Source: Streptomyces sp. NBC_01314 (GTDB lineage: Bacteria; Actinomycetota; Actinomycetes; Streptomycetales; Streptomycetaceae). From it: 17,612 bases of DNA. The notes under the pieces are model-generated. The model did not search any database and had not been told where the DNA came from. It worked only from the letters and a program-made list of their open reading frames with translations. Location: the NCBI RefSeq assembly GCF_041435215.1, contig NZ_CP108395.1:1-17612 (forward strand), written 5' to 3'. Of the stretch, positions 6,480 to 13,335 are shown in pieces. How positions within the stretch are numbered: position 1 is the stretch's first letter; each line of letters begins with the position of its first letter. The translations under genes were made by a program, and so were the position numbers.

Positions 6480-6508
6480 TTGCGCGCGGCGATCAGCGGG
6501 TGTACTGA
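6480..6508 (+). promoter_or_regulatory. candidate promoter for the 6543 gene
   Basis: TTGCGC (6480-6485) and TACTGA (6503-6508) are separated by 17 bases, with the GTG start at 6543 further on. A GGATCTTG at 6475-6482 is the inverse of CAAGATCC at 6409-6416 and may frame the divergent region. Moderate match only. Confidence 0.4.
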
Positions 6509-6542
6509 TTGCCCAACCGACTGTTAACGCAAAGGGGACGCA

Positions 6543-6755
6543 GTGGCGACTCAGGTAGTTGGGGCGAGGGTTCCGGCGGAAGTCATGGACCTGGTCCGGG
6601 AGGTTCTTGGGCTGGACCCCGAGACGTCCAACACGGACACCGTGCGGGCCGCCCTCTCCCACATCACGGACGTCCCCACCGCGCAGATGTACCGGCGCCG
6701 TGGCGGCCCCCGCCCCGGCTCCGGACGGAAGCCACGACAGGCCCAAGCTGCCTGA
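6543..6755 (+). CDS. ribbon-helix-helix DNA-binding protein
   Basis: The 70-aa product has a strand-like start (ATQVVGARVPAE) and two helices (VMDLVREVLGL and TNTDTVRAALSHI-type), the pattern of a CopG/Arc-type ribbon-helix-helix protein. A basic Gly/Arg-rich tail (RRRGGPRPGSGRKPRQ) follows. The start is GTG at 6543 with AAAGGGGA upstream. It is the first gene of the plus-strand arm and faces the gene at 6332. Likely a small transcriptional repressor or plasmid copy/transfer regulator acting on the 6333-6542 region; the target is inferred. Confidence 0.78.
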   Translation: MATQVVGARVPAEVMDLVREVLGLDPETSNTDTVRAALSHITDVPTAQMYRRRGGPRPGSGRKPRQAQAA

Positions 6756-6796
6756 TCAGGACGACAGTTCAGACCACAGAAGGGAGGTGAACGGCA

Positions 6797-7198
6797 GTGA
6801 AGAAGATGTTCGATGACATGTCGGATGACGAGTTCGCCAGCATGGCGAGCATGTCGGGTATGGGCGTGATCCCGGAGCGGACTCTGGCCGGGCACCTCGC
6901 ACTAGTCGAGTGGATCTCTCAGCCGTGGCGAGAGTCGGGCCAGTGGCGGCCGGACCGGGCGCGGATGGTGCGTGACCTCATGCGGATGGTGCGCGACCTG
7001 CCGGGGCGGTCCGCCGTGGTGGCGTTGCTGGCCCTCGCGCTGCGGATGACGGAAAGGCCGGCGCCCCCCTCGCAGGTTCGCGGCCGGACGGTTCGCCGGT
7101 TGCAGTCGCAGGCCGGACATGGGGCCCTCGCGCCCGTGCGCGGTTCGCCGCTCGCGGCCGGATTCCCCCTGTCCATACCGGGAGCACCGTTGCCGTAG
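6797..7198 (+). CDS. hypothetical protein
   Basis: The 133-aa product starts at a GTG (6797) behind a strong GGGAGGTGA. The first 90 residues are plausible for a folded helical protein: acidic Met-rich start (KKMFDDMSDDEFASMASMSGMG), then amphipathic helices with a repeated RMVRDL pattern (MVRDLMRMVRDLPGR) and a hydrophobic AVVALLALALRM. The last 40 residues are low-complexity Arg/Pro. Family not recognised. It follows the ribbon-helix-helix gene by 41 bases and is followed by a strong hairpin, so the two probably form one transcript. Confidence 0.65.
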   Translation: MKKMFDDMSDDEFASMASMSGMGVIPERTLAGHLALVEWISQPWRESGQWRPDRARMVRDLMRMVRDLPGRSAVVALLALALRMTERPAPPSQVRGRTVRRLQSQAGHGALAPVRGSPLAAGFPLSIPGAPLP

Positions 7199-7212
7199 TC
7201 GCCAGAAATGAC

Positions 7213-7244
7213 GAACGGCCCGGGTGTCGAGACCCGGACCGTTC
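7213..7244 (+). terminator. hairpin terminator after the 6543-7198 unit
   Basis: Arms at 7213-7225 and 7232-7244 pair over 13 bases with one mismatch around loop GTCGAG. It lies 14 bases after the stop at 7198 and just before the replication operon. Confidence 0.65.
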
Positions 7245-7271
7245 TGAGTGCCCAGAAGGGCGTAATCAGCT

Positions 7272-7376
7272 ATGAGGAACAATAACCCTGCGCGAACCCG
7301 CACGGAAACCGTGCAGGTAATCGCGCCAGAATTCGGCCCGGAATCGGTGACCGAAACCGCGCGGGTGGACCCGTGA
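7272..7376 (+). CDS. 34-aa leader ORF of the tap-tpg operon
   Basis: ATG at 7272 opens a 34-codon frame starting MRNNNPARTR and ending ARVDP. Its TGA at 7374-7376 overlaps the GTG start of the next gene (7373) as GTGA. The same stop-start overlap joins the real genes of this operon. GAAGGG lies about 12 bases upstream of the ATG. No family is recognisable, and the peptide is rich in Arg, Thr and Glu. It is either a small protein or a leader that couples translation to the following gene. Evidence is positional only. Confidence 0.45.
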   Translation: MRNNNPARTRTETVQVIAPEFGPESVTETARVDP

Positions 7377-8464
7377 ACGGGCAGCACCGCGAGGGCCCCC
7401 CGGAGGACTGCGCGTCCTGCCGGAAGGTGTTCGCGGTCGTCGCCGGGAACCACCAGGCGTACCCGGACGTGCGGATGACCACGGTGCAGATCGGGGAGCG
7501 CTGCGGGCTCGGGGAGCGGGCAACGTACCTGCACCTGTCCCACCTCTTCCGGCACCGCCGGGTGAAGGCGGACCGCCGTACGCCCGTGCCGGGCGCCACG
7601 GTGCGCAAGGGCGGAGAGGCCACGCAGACCAACGATTCAGAGATCTGGGCCGTGAACCAGATCACCCCGGATCGTGCCTGCGGGTTGCTGCTCACCTGTC
7701 TTGCGCGGGAATCCGGCGGCCGGTGGGCCGGACAGACCACCGCGGCCAAACTCGCGGCTCGGGCCGGGATGCCGATGCGGACGGTTGAGCGGCACCGGCC
7801 GCACCTCGGGCCCCGGAAGGCTCGGGACGCTGCGGGGGCGGTCCGGGCCGGACTGGTGGAGTTCACGGCGGACACGGTGCTGTCCAGCAACGGCCGCCAC
7901 CGGGTCCGGCGCGGGGACCGCTTCCGGTTCCTCGCGGGCCGGGACGCGCAGGCCCTCGCCTGGAACCCGACGGAAAGCCTGGTGGACCCCCGGGCGTTCG
8001 AGGGCACCGCCCGCGCCCTGGTGGACGCCGTCCGCTGGTTCGTCGGCCCTCCCGTCGACTTTGCGCAGGCGTACCGCCGGGTGTCCCTGTTGCTGGCCCG
8101 TGGCCACCGGCCGGAAGACCTGTTGCGGGCGCTCACCTCGCGGACGCCGGACAGCGGGGCCGCGCCCTACCGGGTGCTCTCGACATGGCTCCCGGCCCCG
8201 GGGGACGACCCGGCCCCGAGTGCGCACGCGGCCGTGCAGGCCGGTGCCGTCCTCATGGCCTGCGCGGACTGCGGGGCGAGGGTCCGGCCCGGCCCCGACG
8301 GACTGTGCAAGGGATGCCGCGAGGACCAGGCCCGGTACCAACTCCCGGTCCCTGCGGCCCGGGTGACACAGAGGCAGTGCCACGACTGCCGGAAGGACCT
8401 CACCAACAGCCCTGTCCCGTTCTTCTGCGACGGGTGCGGGGCCGATCAGCGGGTGTCCGCATGA
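7373..8464 (+). CDS. HTH and zinc-ribbon protein, candidate initiator
   Basis: The 363-aa product has a CASC pair at 13-16 and a helix-turn-helix-like segment at about 35-65 (TTVQIGERCGLGERATYLHLSHL). A clear winged helix-turn-helix follows at about 120-168 (TTAAKLAARAGMPMRTVERHRPHL to AGLVEF). The C-terminus has two zinc ribbons (C297/C300-C312/C315 and C336/C339-C352/C355). The start is GTG at 7373 overlapping a 34-codon ORF; the stop overlaps the start of the Tap gene (ATGA at 8461). Because the Tap-like protein here seems to lack the usual N-terminal HTH, this coupled gene may supply the DNA-binding role, or it may be the plasmid's replication initiator acting on the iterons. Both are inference. 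Confidence 0.8.
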   Translation: MNGQHREGPPEDCASCRKVFAVVAGNHQAYPDVRMTTVQIGERCGLGERATYLHLSHLFRHRRVKADRRTPVPGATVRKGGEATQTNDSEIWAVNQITPDRACGLLLTCLARESGGRWAGQTTAAKLAARAGMPMRTVERHRPHLGPRKARDAAGAVRAGLVEFTADTVLSSNGRHRVRRGDRFRFLAGRDAQALAWNPTESLVDPRAFEGTARALVDAVRWFVGPPVDFAQAYRRVSLLLARGHRPEDLLRALTSRTPDSGAAPYRVLSTWLPAPGDDPAPSAHAAVQAGAVLMACADCGARVRPGPDGLCKGCREDQARYQLPVPAARVTQRQCHDCRKDLTNSPVPFFCDGCGADQRVSA

Positions 8465-10566
8465 GCGGCCACCAGGACCAACAGGAAGGCAGGAACACGA
8501 TGCGATACGAGCGCAGCGTGATGACGGCCCCGCGTGACGCCCTGCGGCGGATCGTCGGGTGTGCGGACTGCTCGGGCCACCAGAGGCCCGGGTACGTACG
8601 CGAGTGGACCACCGATGCGACGTCCCCGAACGGGTCCCGGTGGGTGTGGAAGCGGTGCCCGGCAGAGTGCACGGCGGAGTCCCGACAGGACTCTGTGGAC
8701 CGGCAGTTGGCCGCGCGGTTCGGGCGCCCGGTGGGTACCGCCACGGCACCGGCCGCGTGCGCCGGCCTTTCCGCCGGACCGGCCCCGATCGTCACGGCTC
8801 CCCCGGCCCGGCGGTCGACGTCCCGGCGCCCGGCCGCCCCTCGCGCGGCCCGGCCCGCGCGCCCCGAGCTGGTGGCCGCCGTCGCGGTCGACGTCGACGA
8901 CGCGGGCCGCCTGGTGGTCGACGTCGACGGCATCGGCTCCCCCGAGTCGGTCACCGCCGACGCGCTGTTCGGGTGGCTCGGCACGGTGCCCCCGATCGGA
9001 GTTGCCCGGGTGCACGAGGACTCCCCGGACCGTGACGGCACGGTGTGCCTGTCCGCCGCCGTCCTCGCCGCGTTGAAGCTCCCGGCCAACCTGCCCACGG
9101 GCAAGCGGGCCGATCAGGTGGCCGCGAAGCTGCGGAAGGGCGCCGCCGCCCACGGCATCGAACTGTCGGAGACGATCGGCGCGGGCTTCAAGGCATGGCG
9201 CCGCCGGGGCGAGGCCGGGCCCCGCCTGTCCGTCAAGGTGATCGTCACGCCGTGGCTCGGGCAGGGCGAGGCCGGGGCGGTCAAGGCCGGGGAACTGATC
9301 ACCTCGCTTGCCGGGGACGACGCCGACGCGGGCACCCTCGCCCGTCGCCTGCGCCGGTTCTCCGACGAACTGGGGATCGCCCCCGGCGCCACGGCCGCCG
9401 TGACGTCGTGGCAGCTGCTCGATGCGGTCCGCCCCCGGGTGCGGTGGGTGAAGGACGACGGGGGCCGCTGGTCCCGCGAGGACCGGCCCGGGGCGCTCCC
9501 GGACGGGGACACGGCCGTGCCGGTGGCCGCCGGGGCCCGGCACCCGCTCACCCGCGAGCGGACGGCCGCCCGCCTGCCGGTGTGCGAGGAAGAGGACTTC
9601 AAGTGGTGGGCGCGGGAGCCCCTGCCGGAAGAGGCCGCGCGGCCGTGGGCCGTCGCCCTCGATGTGTGCGCGTCGTACCTGTCCGTCCCCGAGACCCTGC
9701 GCCTTCCGTCCGGCCCGCTGGTCCACACCGACGCCCCCGCGTTCGACGGGAAGACGGCCGGACTGTGGCTGTGCGACTTCACCGGCCTCGCGGTCGAATC
9801 GGTGCTCCCGCACCCGGCCACCTTCACCGGCCTCGCCCCCGAGGGGCCCGGCTGGTACGTGACTCCCACCGTCGACTACATGGCGCGGGAGTACGGATTC
9901 GACCCGGCCACGATCAGCGAGGCGTACGTGTCGGAGCACACCGCCCCGATCCTGCGCGAGTGGCTGGCCCGTATCCGCACCGCGTACAAGGGCGCCATGG
10001 CCACGTTGGGCCTGGTGGACGGCATGGACGACGCCGCGTTCCTCGCCGCCTGGTCCTCGCGGAAGGACACCGCCGGGGACCCGGCCCGCGAGGACGCCGC
10101 CGCCCTGGTGGACGCCTACAAGTCGACGTACAAGGGCGGGGTGGGCAAGTGGGCCGACTCGGCCCGGCACCTCGCGGACGACGTGTGGGCGGACCGTGTG
10201 GCCGCCGCGTGGCACTACCGCCCGGAGGTCCGGCACCACGTGATCGCCGCCGCCCGGATCGCCTCGCACCGCCGGATGCGCAAGACGCTGCGGCTCACCG
10301 GGCGGGCGCCCCTCGCGGTGAACGTCGATCAGGTGATGTACGCCGCCGACGCCCCGCACCCGGGCGAGTTGCTGCCCAAGGACGACGCGGGCCGCCCGGT
10401 CCCCGGCACGCTGCGGCTCGGCTCGGCACCCGGCAGTTTCAAGCACGAATCGTCGGTGCCCATGACGGCCGTCGCCGCCGCCCTCGCGGAGCGCGAGCAC
10501 CCGTCACGGCTCACCCACGACTACACACCGGCCGGTACCCCGGTCATCACTGACACGGAGGTCTGA
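8461..10566 (+). CDS. tap: telomere-associated protein Tap-like, PolB-type core
   Basis: The 701-aa product resembles Streptomyces Tap. Conserved signatures are SWQLLDAVRPRVRWVKDDGG, GPGWYVTPTVDY, YKGGVGK, and the end PGTLRLGSAPGSFKHE. The second half carries family-B-polymerase-like motifs: motif A D401 (LDVCASYLS), motif B K554-K563 (YKSTYKGGVGK) and motif C D623 (VNVDQVMY). Known: Tap proteins bind telomere ends and add deoxynucleotides to the terminal protein. The N-terminus has a Cys pair (CADC) and CPAEC in place of the usual XRE-type HTH. The ATG at 8461 overlaps the upstream stop; a later ATG at 8500 is possible. It is followed 2 bases later by the Tpg gene, as in tap-tpg operons. Identity fairly sure; it looks divergent. 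Confidence 0.85.
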   Translation: MSGHQDQQEGRNTMRYERSVMTAPRDALRRIVGCADCSGHQRPGYVREWTTDATSPNGSRWVWKRCPAECTAESRQDSVDRQLAARFGRPVGTATAPAACAGLSAGPAPIVTAPPARRSTSRRPAAPRAARPARPELVAAVAVDVDDAGRLVVDVDGIGSPESVTADALFGWLGTVPPIGVARVHEDSPDRDGTVCLSAAVLAALKLPANLPTGKRADQVAAKLRKGAAAHGIELSETIGAGFKAWRRRGEAGPRLSVKVIVTPWLGQGEAGAVKAGELITSLAGDDADAGTLARRLRRFSDELGIAPGATAAVTSWQLLDAVRPRVRWVKDDGGRWSREDRPGALPDGDTAVPVAAGARHPLTRERTAARLPVCEEEDFKWWAREPLPEEAARPWAVALDVCASYLSVPETLRLPSGPLVHTDAPAFDGKTAGLWLCDFTGLAVESVLPHPATFTGLAPEGPGWYVTPTVDYMAREYGFDPATISEAYVSEHTAPILREWLARIRTAYKGAMATLGLVDGMDDAAFLAAWSSRKDTAGDPAREDAAALVDAYKSTYKGGVGKWADSARHLADDVWADRVAAAWHYRPEVRHHVIAAARIASHRRMRKTLRLTGRAPLAVNVDQVMYAADAPHPGELLPKDDAGRPVPGTLRLGSAPGSFKHESSVPMTAVAAALAEREHPSRLTHDYTPAGTPVITDTEV

Positions 10567-10568
10567 TC

Positions 10569-11105
10569 ATGGCCGGTATGTTCCGCCGCATCGTCGGCAA
10601 GATGTTCCCCTCCCGGCAGGCCCCGGCCCGCGCCACCACGCAGGCCGCGCACGTCCGTGAGAAGCAGTACGGGGGCAAGACAAAGGACATGGCCCGCGCG
10701 TTCGGCGTCACCGAACGAACCGTGCAGCGCTGGATCAAGGGCACCCGCACCCCCAAGGGCGAGGACGCGAAGAAGCTGGAGACGGCCGCCGCCGCCGCGC
10801 AGGTGACGGACAAGGGCCGCGAGCGTCGCGCGAAGCAGATGGAGAAAGAGCCGGCGGGCACCGTCCGCGTGCGCGTCGACCGCGCCGGATCGTTCGACAT
10901 CAAGGGTTCGAATGGGGTCCGTAACCGGACCGTCGAACTGGACTTGAAGCCGGAGCAGGCCGCCGCCCTCGCCCGCGCCACGGACGAGAACGACGTGCGC
11001 GGCGTGATCGGGGATGCCCTCGCGGACTACTTCAACGGCGGTCCGTACGGCGGGTTCCGCTCGGGTGACTTCGACTTCGACCCGAACGGGGTGGACCTGT
11101 CATGA
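10569..11105 (+). CDS. tpg: terminal protein Tpg-like
   Basis: The 178-aa product has the usual Tpg length and layout. A basic N-terminus is followed by a helix-turn-helix at about 38-60 (TKDMARAFGVTERTVQRWIKG), a Lys/Arg-rich middle, then a beta/alpha segment at about 119-145 (RTVELDLKPEQAAAL to ALADYF). It ends in an acidic aromatic tail (SGDFDFDPNGVDLS), resembling the end of chromosomal Tpg. Known: Tpg is covalently bound to the 5' ends of Streptomyces linear DNA and primes end filling. The start is ATG at 10569 with ACGGAGG upstream, 2 bases after the tap stop. It overlaps the next gene by ATGA. The sequence is divergent, which fits the non-archetypal telomeres. Confidence 0.85.
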   Translation: MAGMFRRIVGKMFPSRQAPARATTQAAHVREKQYGGKTKDMARAFGVTERTVQRWIKGTRTPKGEDAKKLETAAAAAQVTDKGRERRAKQMEKEPAGTVRVRVDRAGSFDIKGSNGVRNRTVELDLKPEQAAALARATDENDVRGVIGDALADYFNGGPYGGFRSGDFDFDPNGVDLS

Positions 11106-11743
11106 CCGACACCCACGCCGGGCCGTCCCTCGATGCGGCGGCCCGGTCCGTGGCCGACGCCCTCACGCTGCTCGGGCAGGCTCAGACACTCCTGTCCGAC
11201 GCGATGTGCGCCCCGGCCCTCCCGGCCGATCCGGCCGTTGCTCAACTCCCCTCGTTCTTCGCGGACGGCACCGCCACCACGTCCGGCGGGGCCCGGATGT
11301 ACGGGGCCGCGCACGCCGTTCTCGCCGCCCGGTGGCTGCTGCGTTCGGCCGTGGGTGCCGAGATGCCCGGCGGGGGCGTCCCCCGGGCGTACGGGCGCCT
11401 GCGGGCCGCCCTGGTCTGTGTGGACACCGCCGCCGATCCGAACCGCCAGGAGCGGCCCCCGGTCCTCCCGGAACCGGCGCCCCAACCGGCCCCGGCCGTT
11501 CCGCAGGACGCCCCCGAGCCTCCCCCCGGGGCGGTCCGTCGGGGCCACCTGTGGGCCGTGCCCGCGCAGGTCTGCACGGTGCCGGACACCGGGGGCAACG
11601 GCGGTTCCCTGCCGTGCCTCGCCTGCGGGGTCCCGGTCTGCTCGTGCGAGGGCGGGCACCTTCGGGGCCGGGAAGAGGTCCGCACCTGCGACGCCTGCGG
11701 TAACCCGTTCTGGTGGGTCGACGTCAGGGTCGGTCCGTCGTGA
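11102..11743 (+). CDS. hypothetical protein, C-terminal zinc ribbon
   Basis: The 213-aa product begins with a helical region (about 10-110) containing ADALTLLGQAQTLLSDAM and AHAVLAARWLLRSA. A Pro-rich linker (about 118-145) and a C-terminal Cys cluster follow (CLACG, CSCEGGH, CDACG, residues about 170-200) that fits a double zinc ribbon. Family not recognised. The ATG overlaps the tpg stop (ATGA) and its own stop overlaps the next GTG start, so it belongs to the tap-tpg operon and may be a telomere or replication accessory protein (inference). Confidence 0.78.
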   Translation: MTDTHAGPSLDAAARSVADALTLLGQAQTLLSDAMCAPALPADPAVAQLPSFFADGTATTSGGARMYGAAHAVLAARWLLRSAVGAEMPGGGVPRAYGRLRAALVCVDTAADPNRQERPPVLPEPAPQPAPAVPQDAPEPPPGAVRRGHLWAVPAQVCTVPDTGGNGGSLPCLACGVPVCSCEGGHLRGREEVRTCDACGNPFWWVDVRVGPS

Positions 11744-12081
11744 CCGGCCGCCGCGCGCCCCGAGCTGCTGCACGCGCGGCAGCTCGGGGCCGCCCTGGGG
11801 GAAAGGCCGGCGCCCGGGACCGGTGCCCGCGCTGCGGGTCCGACGTCCTGGTGACGCCCGCCGGGGAACTGCTCGAACCCGAGCCGCACCCCCTCGCCAT
11901 CACCCGGCCCGACGGCTCCCGCCTCACCCTGCGCGAGGCAGCAGACCAGGCCATGGAGCGGATACCGCCGATCGGCCACCACGTCCACGTGGGCGGCCCC
12001 GTGCCTGCGGGCCGCGTCGTCGCCCCCGGCTACGGGTGCCACGCGCAGATCACCCAACTCGCCCTCTTCGCCGCCGCATGA
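11740..12081 (+). CDS. small protein with CPRCG zinc knuckle
   Basis: The 113-aa product starts with GTG at 11740, overlapping the previous stop as GTGA. Its first 25 residues are Arg/Ala-rich and coded over a perfect 12-base inverted repeat. Then comes CPRCGSDVLVTPAG, a LEPEPHPLAITRPDG segment, an amphipathic helix (LTLREAADQAMERI) and a His-rich part (GHHVHVGG). It ends ITQLALFAAA. Only one CxxC pair is seen, so zinc binding may need the later Cys/His residues. Function unknown; last gene of the tap-tpg operon. Confidence 0.7.
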   Translation: MTGRRAPRAAARAAARGRPGGKAGARDRCPRCGSDVLVTPAGELLEPEPHPLAITRPDGSRLTLREAADQAMERIPPIGHHVHVGGPVPAGRVVAPGYGCHAQITQLALFAAA

Positions 12082-12101
12082 CGCAGGCCGGGAAGGGCGG
12101 A

Positions 12102-12142
12102 TGACGTACGACGCCCCGCGTACGTCAACCACTTCACGTACG
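12102..12142 (+). promoter_or_regulatory. three-half-site operator, copy B
   Basis: TGACGTACG (12102-12110), 8 bases, CGTACGTCA (12119-12127), 6 bases, TCACGTACG (12134-12142, one change). Layout and orientation toward the downstream gene (12170) are the same as in copy A at 2713-2673. In copy A the ninth base is A/T, in copy B it is G/C, and both partners of each pair have changed together. Strong sign of a conserved protein-binding palindrome. Confidence 0.75.
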
Positions 12143-12169
12143 GGGCCCATTGATCAGGAGGACAGACCC

Positions 12170-12481
12170 ATGAAGACAGCACAGACCGCCCCCACCGTGG
12201 AAGACCGGATGAAGCGGCAGGCCATCACCTTCCATGACCTCGCGCGGAACCTGTACGCGAAGGTCCGGGAGGAAGAGGCCCGATCGGGCCGCGCCACGGA
12301 GCGGGGCGACTACCAGGGGTCCGCCCGGCACCTCGCGGCAGCGGAGAGCATGACGGAGTGGGCGAACACGCTGATCGGCCCCGGCTGGAAGGCGTACGCC
12401 AAGGAACACGAGGGGGACCACGGTGGATCCCCGTACCCGGTCCCGGGCCCGGCCACGAAGGACGGCACCGACGGGGACTGA
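12170..12481 (+). CDS. hypothetical protein under the shared operator
   Basis: The 103-aa product starts MKTAQTAPTVEDRM. It is predicted mostly helical (KRQAITFHDLARNLYAKVREEEARS and ARHLAAAESMTEWANTLIGPGW), with a polar, low-complexity tail. Family not recognised. The ATG at 12170 has CAGGAGGA at the proper distance; a reading from 12101 would run through the operator and is rejected. It is a single-gene unit between the operator and a strong terminator, so it probably responds to the same regulator as the 2629-1821 gene pair. Confidence 0.75.
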   Translation: MKTAQTAPTVEDRMKRQAITFHDLARNLYAKVREEEARSGRATERGDYQGSARHLAAAESMTEWANTLIGPGWKAYAKEHEGDHGGSPYPVPGPATKDGTDGD

Positions 12482-12497
12482 CCCCGCACCCGACGCC

Positions 12498-12533
12498 CAC
12501 GGCCCCGCAGGTGTACCCGCCTGCGGGGCCGTG
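12498..12533 (+). terminator. hairpin terminator after the 12170 gene
   Basis: Perfect 14-base arms at 12498-12511 and 12520-12533 with an 8-base loop, starting 17 bases after the stop codon. Confidence 0.7.
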
Positions 12534-12811
12534 TGGGTGTTCCGGCCAAGGAACGTGCGCGCACTGTCCCATATGGCACTGACAACGCCCTGTCGCGTCC
12601 GGCCGCTGTCGCGTGGTGTGGCCTGCGGGTACGGGTGCCAACTCCCCTTCCTGGTCCGGGCGCGACAGGCGACACGACAGCAAGTGCGCCCCCCTTCACC
12701 ACCGTTGCTCTCGGCCATTCGGCGCGTACCCCTTGTGATCTTTGGCGGGGTACCCCTACATTCGGAGTTGTTGGCGGGGTAACCCGACAAGCGACAGAAG
12801 GGGAAGGCCAC
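12534..12811. promoter_or_regulatory. repeat-rich regulatory region before the 12812 gene
   Basis: No gene is seen in these 278 bases. Present are CTGTCGCG at 12590-12597 and 12606-12613, the inverse CGCGACAG at 12661-12668, and variants at 12673-12680 and about 12791-12797. Three copies of a GGCGGGGTACCCC-type repeat lie at 12721-12732, 12744-12756 and 12773-12785, and a CATATG within an ACTGTC context is at about 12563-12580. CTGTCGCGTG also lies directly before the tra start (4801-4810). The dense repeats suggest multiple operators. Confidence 0.55.
12733..12762 (+). promoter_or_regulatory. candidate promoter with internal GGGGTACCCC operator
   Basis: TTGTGA (12733-12738) and TACATT (12757-12762) are 18 bases apart, and the perfect palindrome GGGGTACCCC (12747-12756) fills the spacer next to the -10. 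A related GGGGTAACCC lies downstream at 12776-12785. The start of the gene at 12812 is about 50 bases on. Layout typical of a repressed promoter (inference). Confidence 0.5.
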
Positions 12812-13045
12812 ATGGCCCGGAAGCTGAACAAGAAGTCGCGCGAGGCCCTGAACCGCGTCTGCCTGGTGGTGGCGCTCGTGTTCGCCGCCCCGACGTACGC
12901 CCTGGTCCCGGTCGACGGGCGCGGCCCGATCGCCGCCGCCACGGCGATCGTGGGCGCCCTCGCGTACGGCGTCACCCGGTACGTGGCCATGCGCGCGTGG
13001 GCCGCCGCCTCCCGCCCGGCCCCGCGCACCCGCACCGCGAAGTAG
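12812..13045 (+). CDS. small membrane protein, two predicted helices
   Basis: The 77-aa product starts MARKLNKKSREALNR, a basic leader, followed by a hydrophobic helix (about 16-36, VCLVVALVFAAPTYALVPV) and a second one (about 42-62, IAAATAIVGALAYGV). A basic tail (RPAPRTRTAK) ends it. The start ATG at 12812 has GAAGGGGAAGG upstream; longer in-frame readings would cover the promoter region. It resembles the 70-aa membrane protein near tra in shape, not clearly in sequence. Function unknown; a spread or entry-exclusion role is possible. Confidence 0.72.
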   Translation: MARKLNKKSREALNRVCLVVALVFAAPTYALVPVDGRGPIAAATAIVGALAYGVTRYVAMRAWAAASRPAPRTRTAK

Positions 13046-13069
13046 GACGGCCCCTCGGGGAGGCCGTCC
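13045..13069 (+). terminator. hairpin after the 12812 gene
   Basis: GGACGGCC (13045-13052) and GGCCGTCC (13062-13069) form an 8-base stem with partial further pairing in the loop. It overlaps the TAG stop by one base. Confidence 0.5.
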
Positions 13070-13108
13070 GAACCGGCCTCCCCTCCCGCCCCCGGAAAGG
13101 CACCACCC

Positions 13109-13252
13109 ATGCCGCAGGAACCCACCTTCCAGGACCGCATGTTCATGGAGGGCGAGGCCGTTTACGCGCAGATCGAACGGGGCGAGTGCACCGACGTCGA
13201 AGCGGCCCTGATGAACGCCCACGCCCGCGCCTCGCAGTCCGACAACTCCTGA
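13109..13252 (+). CDS. 47-aa acidic protein
   Basis: ATG at 13109 opens a 47-codon frame, MPQEPTFQDRMFMEGEAVYA to ASQSDNS, preceded by GGAAAGG and lying between two hairpins. The peptide is acidic (EGEAVYAQIERGECTDVEAALMNAHARA) and probably helical. It is short but has a proper ribosome binding site and its own terminator. Family not recognised. Confidence 0.6.
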   Translation: MPQEPTFQDRMFMEGEAVYAQIERGECTDVEAALMNAHARASQSDNS

Positions 13253-13263
13253 CCACCCGTACG

Positions 13264-13295
13264 CCCGGGGCCGCCGGAAAGGCCGGCGCCCCGGG
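13264..13295 (+). terminator. hairpin after the 47-aa gene
   Basis: CCCGGGGC (13264-13271) pairs with GCCCCGGG (13288-13295), and the stem continues inward with one bulged C, giving about 13 pairs with a short loop. Confidence 0.55.
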
Positions 13296-13335
13296 CCCTC
13301 GCCCCGCAGCACCCCAACCACGGAAGGAACCCCAC

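Noticed and set aside
8885..8930. Direct repeat GTCGACGTCGAC within tap
   Set aside because: It codes two VDVD stretches of the protein; explained by coding sequence and GC-rich codon use.
8446..10500. Long minus-strand reading frame opposite tap
   Set aside because: Gly/Arg/His-rich product with no family signs; the plus strand codes a recognisable Tap-like protein in an operon.
12742..13335. Upstream extension of the 13336 gene
   Set aside because: It would pass through a promoter, a small membrane gene and two terminators; the start at 13336 has a good ribosome binding site.
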